NCBI GenBank assembly: GCA_012931725.1 | Contig: WHSA01001063.1 | Coordinates: 205,964-269,963 of the forward strand | Source of the DNA: Litsea cubeba | Taxonomy: Eukaryota > Streptophyta > Magnoliopsida > Laurales > Lauraceae | DNA: 64,000 nt | Direction: 5' to 3' | In this document: positions 35,597 to 44,153 of the stretch, in pieces | Layout: every line of letters starts with the position of its first letter | How positions within the stretch are numbered: position 1 is the stretch's first letter | Position numbers and translations under genes: made by a program | Notes under the pieces: generated by a model | What the model saw: the letters and a program-made list of their open reading frames with translations, nothing else | Databases searched by the model: none | What the model was told of the DNA's origin: nothing

Positions 35597-36120
35597 CCGG
35601 GGTCCTCTTTATTTCTGTCTTTCTGTATGTAAGGTTTTTGCTTCATCTTCTGTTTTCAGAGGACTGCGATCCTCCTTTTTGTACTTTGCTTTCTGTTCTG
35701 TAACTTTTGTAACGAAGCTGTTTACAATGAATAAAAAGGAGGAGTTCTGTGATCACCCAAACTGTGTACAATGCTTTTGAGTTCTTTCTTACTTTCCTTG
35801 CACTGTTCTGGAACACTTGGTGTTTTTGTGCTGCTTTTCTGTGTTTGAGTGATGGCACAGCTCTTTTCTTTTTTGAAGACTGACTTTGGCCGAAATGGCT
35901 GGCTTTGGCCGAGGTGGATCCATACCTTGGCCGAATTGCCTTGCGCCGGGGTAGATCCATCGTTCCGCTGGACTCGGCTAGGCGAGAGTGAGTGCGGCTA
36001 TGGCCTTCTGAGGGGTGTATGAACCCGGATTTCAGGAATCTGACCTTGGCCGAAATGGCTGACCTTGGCCGAACCGCCTTGCGCCGAGGTGTGAGGGGTT
36101 TATGAACCCGGACTTTAGGA

Positions 36121-36565
36121 AACGGCTGAGTGTAGGAACTCCAGATCATTCCAGGGCGGTAGACCCTTGTAGAGTGGGATGAAACCCTGATTTTAGGAAT
36201 TCGGCCGAGTGTCCGAACTCGAGGCCTCTTCCAGGGCTGTTAACCCTTGTAGATGGGTGAAGACCCTGAGTTTAGGAATTCGGCCGAATGTCCGAACTCG
36301 AGGCCTTTTCCAGGGCTGTTAACCCTTGTAGATGGGTGAAGACCCTGAGTTTAGGAATTCGGCCGAGTGTCCGAACTCGAGGCCTTTTCCAGGGCTGTTA
36401 ACCCTTGTAGATGGGTGAAGACCCTGAGTTTAGGAATTCGGCCGAGTGTCCGAACTCGAGGCCTTTTCCAGGGCTGTTAACCCTTGTAGATGGGTGAAGA
36501 CCCGGAGTTTAGGAATTGGCCGAGTGTCCGAACTCGAGGCCTTTTCCAGGGCTGTTAACCCTTGT
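36121..36565. repeat. 79-bp tandem repeat (about 5 copies plus a diverged one)
   Basis: Units start at TCGGCCGAGTGTCCGAACTC near 36201, 36280, 36359, 36438 and 36517 (79-bp spacing), with a diverged unit before. Each contains CTCGAGGCCTTTTCCAGGGC and GTTAACCCTTGTAG. It lies in the 3' part of the element, where Tat-clade elements typically carry tandem repeats. Confidence 0.95.
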
Positions 36566-36741
36566 AGCCGAAGTCGATCAAAGAGAGATGACAGGTTGCC
36601 CTTGGCCGAAATGGCTGGCTTTGGCCGAGACGAGCTGCCTTGTGCCGAAGTGAAGTCGTCATTCCGCTGATCTCGGCTGTGGAAGCGTGAGCTCGGCAAT
36701 GATCTTTGAGGGGTGTAAAAACCCTGGCTTTAGGAATCCGG

Positions 36742-37255
36742 CCGAGTGTCCGAACTCGAGGCCTTCTCCAGGGTCCAGGACCCGGAGCTTTAGGAAACGA
36801 CCGAGTCTGGACTCGAGGCCTTTTCCAGGGCGGTAGACCCGGAGCTTTAGGAAACGACCGAGTGTGGACTCGAGGCCTTTTCCAGGGCGATGGACCCTGA
36901 CCTTTAGGAAACGACCGAGTCTGGACTCGAGGCCTTTTCCAGGGCGATGGACCCTGACCTTTAGGAAACGACCGAGTCTGGACTCGAGGCCTTTTCCAGG
37001 GCGATGGACCCTGACCTTTAGGAAACGACCGAGTCTGGACTCGAGGCCTTTTCCAGGGCGATGGACCATGACCTTTAGGAAACGACCGAGTCTGGACTCG
37101 AGGCCTTTTCCAGGGCGATGGACCCGGACCTTTAGGAAACGACCGAGTGTGGACTCGAGGCCTTTTCCAGGGCGTTGGACCCGGACCTTTAGGAAACGAC
37201 CGAGTGTGGACTCGAGGCCTTTTCCAGGGCGTTGGACCCGGAGCTGTAGAAGTCA
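36742..37255. repeat. 57-bp tandem repeat (8 regular copies plus one hybrid)
   Basis: CCGAGT(C/G)TGGACTCGAGG starts at 36801, 36858, 36915, 36972, 37029, 37086, 37143 and 37200, exactly 57 bp apart. The first unit at about 36743 is a hybrid with the 79-bp repeat (GTCCGAACTCGAGG). The core CTCGAGGCCTTTTCCAGGGC is common to both arrays, so one derives from the other. Because 57 is a multiple of three, long frames stay open on both strands (36555-37292 minus, 36864-37331 plus). Confidence 0.95.
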
Positions 37256-37327
37256 TGCAAGGAGAGATGATACAGATTTGATGACAGGGCAAAAGACACT
37301 TTCATTGATCGGGACTTGCTACATTTT

Positions 37328-37726
37328 TTAGAAACAGAATTTCGTCAAGCGGGACGCATTCTGCGATCTCGGCAGTGGCTTGCCCTGCTTGCGCTTGCAG
37401 GCTGACTTCGTTGCCCATGAGATCACCCCGAACGGGCCATGCCAGCCCGGGGCCGGCCTTCCTTCGGCTCTGTGCTCAGGGCGAGAAGGCCGATTTCTAC
37501 AGGAATGACCGTTCCCATCTCGCAGGCCAGAGGGTGCTGCCGAGGTGAGAGGCTGTCCAGTCTCAGTTACTTCTGGCTCGTGTCCTGTGCCTGTCAGCGT
37601 CGTGTCAGGCGGGGTCGGGGCCGAGTTGGGCGAGACGATGTCGAAGTCCGCCAGAATATGGGCTTTGATCGCAGTTCGGCCGCGGCGAGCTTTTCTGGGT
37701 GCCAGCCCGAGCTCGACGTCCGTCAC
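37328..37726 (-). pseudogene. Pol remnant: RT-RNase H linker joined to integrase C-terminus
   Basis: This frame overlaps the end of gag by four bases. It contains RTAIKAHILADF, matching the conserved linker between reverse transcriptase and RNase H in Tat/Athila-type pol, and near its end WHGPFGVI and GKPLPRSQNASRLTKF. The latter fits the C-terminus of plant gypsy integrases (typically G-P-x-x-V-I...G-K-P-L-P-R-x-x-N-x-x-x-L-x-x-F). The 60 or so residues between look unrelated to either. All catalytic domains are missing. I read it as the scar of one or more internal deletions. Confidence 0.7.
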
Positions 37727-39495
37727 CTTCTCTTTGTGCGATGCGAGCGTCCGCGAGACGAGGGAGAGGGAACCGAGGATGCCAGGTGGATCACGTTAAT
37801 GATTTTTTCGGAGTCCTCGCTGTCTGGGTCCCGGGCCGCGCTCTGGTGAACTCGGCCCCCGCTGCCGCCGGCATCTTCTGTCTTGACGAACTCTGGGAGG
37901 TGGCCTTCGCCGGCGAGTCTCTCCAGGTACCACTTCAGAGAGTGGCACTCCTCGGTCTTGTGTCCTTTACCTTTGTGGTAGGAACAGTAGAGCTTGCTTC
38001 GATCGCCGTTAGTGGGCTCATTTCTCAAGGGCTGAGGCCACTCGAAGAACGGCTTACCTTTTATTTTGTTCAGGATCTGGTGTATCGGCTCTCTGAAGAC
38101 GACGTTGATGCCTTGATAGGCGCCGGTGGGAGGCCTTGACCTGCTGGTGCCCCCAGACCTGGGTGGTGTGGGCACCGCCGAACTGGCGTCCCAGGCCTGC
38201 TTGGGCTCCGGATGCCCGTCTTGATCCCGGGCTCGGATCTCGTCTTCCTCCTGGGCGATAAAGCGCTTCACCCGGGTCATTAACTCCGGCATAGATTCTG
38301 GGGGGTTCCCGGCCAAGTCCTTCCGCAAGTCGTGGCCGGGGATCAGGGCATGCTGGAAGGCGTAGATTGCTATCCCTTCCCTGGTGCCTTCAATCTGGCT
38401 GTAGACCGCCCAGAATCGTTGGGCGAAGTTGGCGAGGGTCTCACCCTGCTTCATTCTCAGGGCGAGGAGGTCCCCTTCCTTCTTGGGGACGACGCTGTAG
38501 GCCTGGAACTTCTTCAGGAAGGAGAGCTGGAGCTCCTTCCAACTCGAGATGGACTTCACTGGGAGAGAACAGAACCACTTCAGGGGGAGGTCACCCAAAC
38601 TGGAGGAGAAGATTTTGCAGTTCAGGTGACCTTCGTTCCCCCAGATGGACATCTTCTGGGAGAAGTGTCGGAGGTGAGCGGATGGGTCCGACAGTCCGTC
38701 GTAGGGGACGAACCGCGGGACAGAGAATTTCCTGGGCAAGGGGGTGCGCTCGATGTCTTTTGTGAAGGGTGAGCCCCCCAGATCGGTGTGACCACAGATC
38801 TGCTTCTGGTCCCGGGCGTCCAGGTTACGCTGAAGAGCAAGCCTGACGCGCTTGTCGAACCGCTTTTGCTCGTCGTCCTCCTCTGGGGTCTGGGCTCTGG
38901 GCTTTCGCTTGGAGTGGTTCGGGGTCCGATGGCTATGAGCTCGGCCATCGCGGCTATGGTGACTTCGGCTGTTGCTCGAGCCTTCGTCATGAATCTGGCT
39001 CCGTTTATGGTCCAGATGATTTCCGAGGTCCTTGCGGGGAGGCTGGGCTGCCCTGCTGGGGGCGTTCCTCTTTTTCCCTTGAGGCTCGGAGGCCTGCCTT
39101 AAGGAGGCAGTTTGCGCTGCCCTCAGCTGCTGCTGGAGTTCGCGAATCTGCTGCTCTTGCTTCTGGAGGAGAGCAGTTTGGGCTTCGAGAACCCCTCCAG
39201 TGACAGGGGGTTGAACGTGGCGCGTCTCACCTACGGCCACGGCTTTGTCCTTCCGAGGACGCTCATGCCGACGCTCATCGCGCCTGGGTGGCATGATTTC
39301 TTCTGCTGAGATCGAGGCCTCGAGTCCCTCTTGGAGTGGGAACTTGACGAAGAGCTGAGATCCTAAGCGGCCCTCGCCTGCAGACGTGCCGTGCACCGTG
39401 CGGGAGCGCCCTTGAGGAGGGACGACCGTCGACGGTGGTGGCAGCTCGAGCGCTGCTCTCGAGGACTTTACGCCCTTCCTAGCTTTCGGAGGCAT
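37723..39495 (-). CDS. Intact gag of the Tat-like element (590 aa)
   Basis: Gag forms the particle that packages element RNA. The frame is uninterrupted from MPPKARKGVK to the TGA at 37723. Its features are a Gln-rich coiled coil at about residues 103-133 (TALLQKQEQQIRELQQQL) and a basic, Ser/His-rich region to about 210. The retrotransposon-gag capsid domain runs from about 240 to 440 (SPFTKDIERTPLP, YDGLSDPSAHLRHF, LSFLKKFQAYS, FAQRFW). A C-x2-H-x4-H-x4-C zinc knuckle (CSYHKGKGHKTEEC) lies at about 520-535. The start is 70 bases after the primer-binding site. Since pol is deleted, intact gag may reflect youth rather than selection. High GC compared with flanking DNA. Confidence 0.93.
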   Translation of the reverse strand: MPPKARKGVKSSRAALELPPPSTVVPPQGRSRTVHGTSAGEGRLGSQLFVKFPLQEGLEASISAEEIMPPRRDERRHERPRKDKAVAVGETRHVQPPVTGGVLEAQTALLQKQEQQIRELQQQLRAAQTASLRQASEPQGKKRNAPSRAAQPPRKDLGNHLDHKRSQIHDEGSSNSRSHHSRDGRAHSHRTPNHSKRKPRAQTPEEDDEQKRFDKRVRLALQRNLDARDQKQICGHTDLGGSPFTKDIERTPLPRKFSVPRFVPYDGLSDPSAHLRHFSQKMSIWGNEGHLNCKIFSSSLGDLPLKWFCSLPVKSISSWKELQLSFLKKFQAYSVVPKKEGDLLALRMKQGETLANFAQRFWAVYSQIEGTREGIAIYAFQHALIPGHDLRKDLAGNPPESMPELMTRVKRFIAQEEDEIRARDQDGHPEPKQAWDASSAVPTPPRSGGTSRSRPPTGAYQGINVVFREPIHQILNKIKGKPFFEWPQPLRNEPTNGDRSKLYCSYHKGKGHKTEECHSLKWYLERLAGEGHLPEFVKTEDAGGSGGRVHQSAARDPDSEDSEKIINVIHLASSVPSPSSRGRSHRTKRR

Positions 39496-39563
39496 GGCTT
39501 CTGAGAGATTGAGGTTAAGAAGGTTGGTAAGGTTGGGAAGGTTGGGAAGGTTGGGATATTACC

Positions 39564-39581
39564 TTCCCACAGACGGCGCCA
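39564..39581 (-). other. Primer-binding site of the Tat-like element
   Basis: The minus strand reads TGGCGCCGTCTGTGGGAA two bases after the LTR end. The first nine bases, TGGCGCCGT, are complementary to the 3' end of plant tRNA-Asp; the rest does not extend that match, so the exact primer tRNA is open. Confidence 0.8.
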
Positions 39582-39583
39582 AT

Positions 39584-40510
39584 TGTAGGTGCAGAAAATA
39601 ATGACCCACAATGAGGAGGGAGCCTTATAGGACTTATCCGATGATGATGATGACTGGGTGCCGTCCGAAAGCCTGAAGAGATGAACAAACGATCAAAGGA
39701 CCCTGGCCTGGGCGGCGCAAGGCTCTCCGATGCCAAAGTCAGTGTGGGAACTGGAACAATGGAAGGAGAGGGAGAAGAGAGACAGAGTAACGGCTCTGTG
39801 AATGAAATTGGCGTACCTTTGATGGTGGTATGAGCCTCTATTTATAGAGTTTGGAACGTATCTTTGGGAGATATCGTGGTGTGGGTCCCGTGATTCGACA
39901 GGGAAGTCACGATCAGCCCACATTACATTAATTGCGGTCCAATCCAGCCCACTATGCATTAAATGCGCGTCGGGTCAGCCCACGTCGCATTGAATGCACG
40001 TCTTGTTGGGCCAGATCATGTTGGACGCCTTTGGCGGTAGGGGATCGTGGGATCTGCCCTCGGGCCTTGCCCTGATGTGGCCTCAGCCGCTGGATGCCGC
40101 CCTGTCAGGATATGGCGAAGATTGTGGGCGGCTGGATGTCGTGTCTATCCCACTAGCTCGTGCCCCTATCCCTCCACGTGCCTGATGACGTGGGGGATGA
40201 GGGGCGCAAGTGAAGGTTCTCTCTTGCTTCGGCTACTGTCCTGGCTTCTTCAGCCGAGGTGGAGTTTTCTGCCGAGATGGCACCGGGGTGGCTCAGCCGA
40301 GGTGGAGCTCCCCGCCGAGATGGCACCCGGGGTGGACCAGTTCGGCGCTAGTGGCCCGGAGATGCTTGACTTCGGCCAAGGCCTCTGTCCTGGTAGCCGG
40401 GGTGAGATTGGTGCCACGTAGATGGCACGCGGATGGCACGTGAGAATGCTTAGCCTCATCTGATGGCTGTGATTAGCTTAATCCTGTGGCTCTGGAAATC
40501 TCCCCACACA
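39584..40510 (-). repeat. 5' LTR of the Tat-like element
   Basis: 927 bp. On minus it starts TGTGTGGGGAGATTTCC at 40510 and ends ACCTACA at 39584, next to the primer-binding site. The TATA box on minus lies at about 39837-39849. It is nearly identical to 33965-34892. Confidence 0.95.
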
Positions 40511-40515
40511 ATTGT

Positions 40516-42026
40516 CATTATCGTTAATGCCTAATCACGTACATTTGTTATGGTTAAAACATTGTGTCCTCACCATTACTTATTCTCAGTGGGGCGACAA
40601 AAATCTTTCATTTATTAATTGTTTTTCAAGTGTCTAGTGAGTGTATTTAGCAGTCTGTGTAGCTTGTTTGCATTGAAGTGAAACTTGACTGCTGCTTCAT
40701 CACTGGAAGGGCCAAGGGGTGTTATATAGATGCCTTTTGTACCCATCAAAGGTGAGATCCACCTAAGTTGTAAATAAATTAATGTTGCCTGATGCAGACG
40801 TCTTACATTAAGTTCGCATCATCATCGGGGCAATGTCATGTCATGGGGATTTCTAGTTCGTTTTAGAATGGGGGAGGGTGCATGATTAATGGAATGGACC
40901 ATGATTGATTGGACATTTCGAGATATCCAATTGCTTGCTCTTAAGCAGAGAAAAACGATGGTTAACATTAATTGCATCAAACAAAAGAGGATCAATTGAA
41001 CGATTGTCTTAAGATCTTTGTCCGAAATTCTCAATGCAAGATTAAACAATTGCCATTGTTGAAGTGAGACTGAGCCGGTGAAGACCCCTCCACTACACGA
41101 GTGTACCTCTGTTCGTGTAAGGGCAAGGGCAAGGGCGTCGTCAGTTTTGAGTCCTGATCCTGTGAGTGCTACCACTGAGCCCACCCACGTATTGATAAAT
41201 TGAATCAGTTCAAAACCCGTGACTTATTTTTTTAAAATTTTAGTACAAAAGTTGGTCTCATAGTAAGATTTAAGCAAATGATTGATAACATAACTAATGT
41301 ATATAATTAACAATATATAAGATTGGATTAATCATATTATCAATCAATCTTACAGTGTGACCAACTTATGTTGAAGTAAATTCTGAGGATATGTCGTTGA
41401 AAAAGATGAAATTCATTATGAATATTCTACATTGTCAATAGGTACGCACCACACTGCGGTTCCACATTCCACCCACATGAAGCACGCGGGAGATATTAAG
41501 GGGACCCAGATTTTCAGTTTTGTATGGGACTCGCCTCCTTCCCTCCCTCCCTTTCTTAATATCAAGTGTGTCCAAAAAATGTGTGGTAGCTTGTTGGATC
41601 AAACCTAAAAAAGAAGTTGTTGTAGTAGAAATAAGTGGTTTTGACATATTAGTCGTCCTTAAATGCAAAATTTTGCATCCCCAGTTTCATGTTAGAAATT
41701 CAAATAATGTCACCAAAACTCTAATCAATAAACTTTTTTTTTTTTTACTCTTTTGCCATTCGTCTCATGATATCATGGGATCTCAATGTAGAGAGTAAAA
41801 ACCCTATTAGGTTCTTTTCATTCACTTTCCCTTTTTAGCCCCTTCTCTTATCTCTTTGCAAGAACTAGGAGATAGATTATCTAAAAGTTATCTCTCCCAT
41901 GCATCCAAGTATACTCTCTCCTCCACCTTCTCCTCCTCTTGTCACACTCCCCATGCTTCTCTCTCCCTTTTTCCTTTTTTATTTTTCTCTTATTCCATTT
42001 TTGGGTGAAGTTTTCTCGAACGATAA
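40516..42026. other. Intergenic, no gene seen
   Basis: AT-rich DNA continuing the pre-insertion sequence. It includes the 12-bp palindrome CATGATATCATG at 41766-41777; otherwise I recognise nothing. Confidence 0.5.
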
Positions 42027-42400
42027 AATCTAAGAAATGGTGGTCAAATGTGTTTTTATTTTTCACAAAATGCTACTTTCCACGTTCTGTAAAAATGAAC
42101 ATTCTTGTGGATTACAGAAAGTGAATGTTACAGAAACTGATAAATCTCATGATATCAAAGAAACAATGCGCCACAAAAGTTGATAAATCTCATGATATGA
42201 TATCATAGTATTGTCTGATGATGATATCATGGCTTTTTAGCGTTATGTTAGGGCGAAAATTTTCCACCTTGGAAATGATGGTCAAATATTTATTTACTTC
42301 TCACAAAATATCAATTTTCATAATCTTTGAAAAAAATGAGTAGGCTTTTTTTATTATAAAATATAGAAATTATAAAAATCAATAAATCATATGATATCAT
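42027..42400 (+). repeat. Diverged tandem duplication ending in ATGATATCAT-type palindromes
   Basis: The segments 42027-42160 and 42268-42400 share the ordered blocks GAAATG(G/A)TGGTCAAAT, TTCACAAAAT, GATTACAGAAA/TTATAAAAT and (C/A)TGATAAATC-CATGATATC. ATGATATCAT or close forms occur at 42148-42157, 42191-42206, 42220-42229 and 42388-42400, besides 41766-41777. The rest, 42401-43416, is intergenic with poly-T and poly-A runs and no gene. Confidence 0.6.
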
Positions 42401-43421
42401 TCGACTCGGATGAATATTCTTTTCATTATTCAACTAATTAGCAAGAGTTCTTTCATTGTGTTGTTTTTTTTTATTATTATTAAAAAAAGAAAAGAAAAAG
42501 GTCATTGTCTTGTTTGGAAATCAAGGCGACGGCAGCGTGGCTTTGGATTGTAATCCCACTGCATCCCCTCTCTTCCATTTTGCGGGTTTTTGTTTTTTTT
42601 GGTAAATACTCTTCCATTTTGCTGGTTAAAACTTAAAACAGACGACCTTTCAACTTTTTCCCACCCTTTTTCTGGTTGCGTGTCGCTGTGGCAGGGGGCG
42701 GTTGTGTTTCTACATTTAATAGTAATAATAAATAATACACATGTACTTTTGACAGTGTAGAAGGTTGAAGATCCATCCTTTCTACGTTAGATTGGGTTTT
42801 AATGGGGGAGGAGAGTCTGAGGAGCATTTAATGCCTTTGGTACACCTGTCTGCTCCCCTTCATCCTTTTGATGAGATAAACGCTATATTGGTAACTCGTC
42901 GTCGTCCTCCTCCTCCTCGTGAGTAAATTTTAAAAAGGAAATCACCGTAGAAAAGGGCAGGCGGGGGAATGAGTTTAAAAATTTGGGAATTGGAATGGTA
43001 ATTAAGTCTTCTCACATCCCTACATGTTGCTTTTCTTCGGATTCTCAGAATCTTGCTGAGCAGAGAAAATAACAAATGGGTTACCCAAGAATAACCAAGT
43101 ACAAGGAAGAAACAAATGAGAGGATTTGGTGAAAAGCAAGAAATAAAAGAAGAGCATATTGTATTTTGAAGCTTCTGGGAAATTTCACTTTGGCCTCTTT
43201 CTCCAGTACTCCTCGAGAGTGGTGAGTGCTGAGGTGAGGACCACCCTTCCCTTATATTAAAAACAAATTAACTGAGACACCGTCAGCTGGAAATTCAAAT
43301 ACAGCCGCGCCCATATTCCGTAGATTGGGTTAACACTTAACTGTGATTGCCTAATCATCCAATTCTAACTACCCAATTGATCTGATATTATTTTCTCATC
43401 CTTGACTTTGAGTGGATTATT

Positions 43422-44153
43422 TGTAAGTGCCTAAAAATTAAGGACTTTGATGCAGGGATTAGGGCCCCTGATTCGGATGATTTGGATGAAGCTTGCTGTG
43501 GCTCCGACTGGACCTGAAAAGGAAGAGAGGGAAGAAGCGTCAAAGGACCCTGGCTGCAGGCAGCGCAAGGCTCTCCGATGCTTAAGTTAGTGCAATGAAC
43601 GAGCAGGGAGAAGGAGAGGAAATTGCAGAGGGATAGTGTGTATAATGGGTTGCGTACCTTTGGATGGAAGTGGATATGCTATTTATAGGCGATGGGGTTG
43701 ACCTTTGGGGGCGAGTTCCAAGACTGGGCCGGCCACTCGAGTGGCTACGTCCATTCAGCCCATAACGCATTAAATGCTGGCCCATGCTTCATTAAATGCT
43801 AGGCTTGCTGGGTCAGGCGGCGATGCTGACTTTTGGGCCAGGTCCCATCAGGCCTGGCCTGGAGCCATGCCCTGGGGGCGCACGTGTCCTGCACGCCGTT
43901 TTGTCAGTAATGATAGACTGCAGGGCATGCCTTGGCATGCGCCGCTGTTCTGTCGCTGGTCCCATCAACCCGTCAATCATTTGTACTGCCGGGCCTCAGT
44001 GCCGCAGTCGGCCGGACCTGACTGCGGGAACTCCCACCGCGGCAAATGCCGCGATCCTGTAGCCGCAGTCCGCCCCGGCTAGAGGTGGCATTATCACTCT
44101 ATCTTGAGGGCATATTAGCGTTGGTCTCGGCTTAGTGAAAATACCCCCACACA
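43422..44153 (-). repeat. Left LTR, minus orientation
   Basis: On minus it starts TGTGTGGGGGTATTTTC at 44153 and ends GGCACTTACA at 43422. A TATA box (CCTATAAATAGC on minus) is at about 43679-43690 and the shared Tat block at about 43541-43580. The U3 end is fused to the accessory ORF without a PPT. Confidence 0.95.

Larger units (their letters stand above)
33965..40510 (-). mobile_element. Young non-autonomous Tat-like gypsy retrotransposon
   Basis: The element has complete direct LTRs, ATTGT duplicated at both ends (33960-33964 and 40511-40515), and runs on the minus strand. The order in its own sense is 5' LTR, PBS, gag, pol remnant, 57-bp then 79-bp tandem repeats, antisense accessory ORF, PPT, 3' LTR. 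By eye the LTRs differ at only three substitutions and one 1-base indel in about 928 bp, so insertion is recent. Protease, RT, RNase H and most of integrase are gone, so movement would need an autonomous partner. The gag zinc knuckle type, the TGGCGCC primer site, 3' tandem repeats and an extra ORF all fit the Tat clade as I know it. Confidence 0.95.

Noticed and set aside
36201..37255. Possible CRISPR array
   Set aside because: Units are contiguous tandem repeats without unique spacers, in a plant retrotransposon.
38332..39309. Several plus-strand frames of 65-146 codons opposite gag
   Set aside because: Shadows of the 590-codon gag frame on minus; composition follows from the gag codons.
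43774..44082. 102-codon frame, repeated as 46208-46516 on minus
   Set aside because: Both are inside the inverted LTR copies; chance frames in GC-rich U3.
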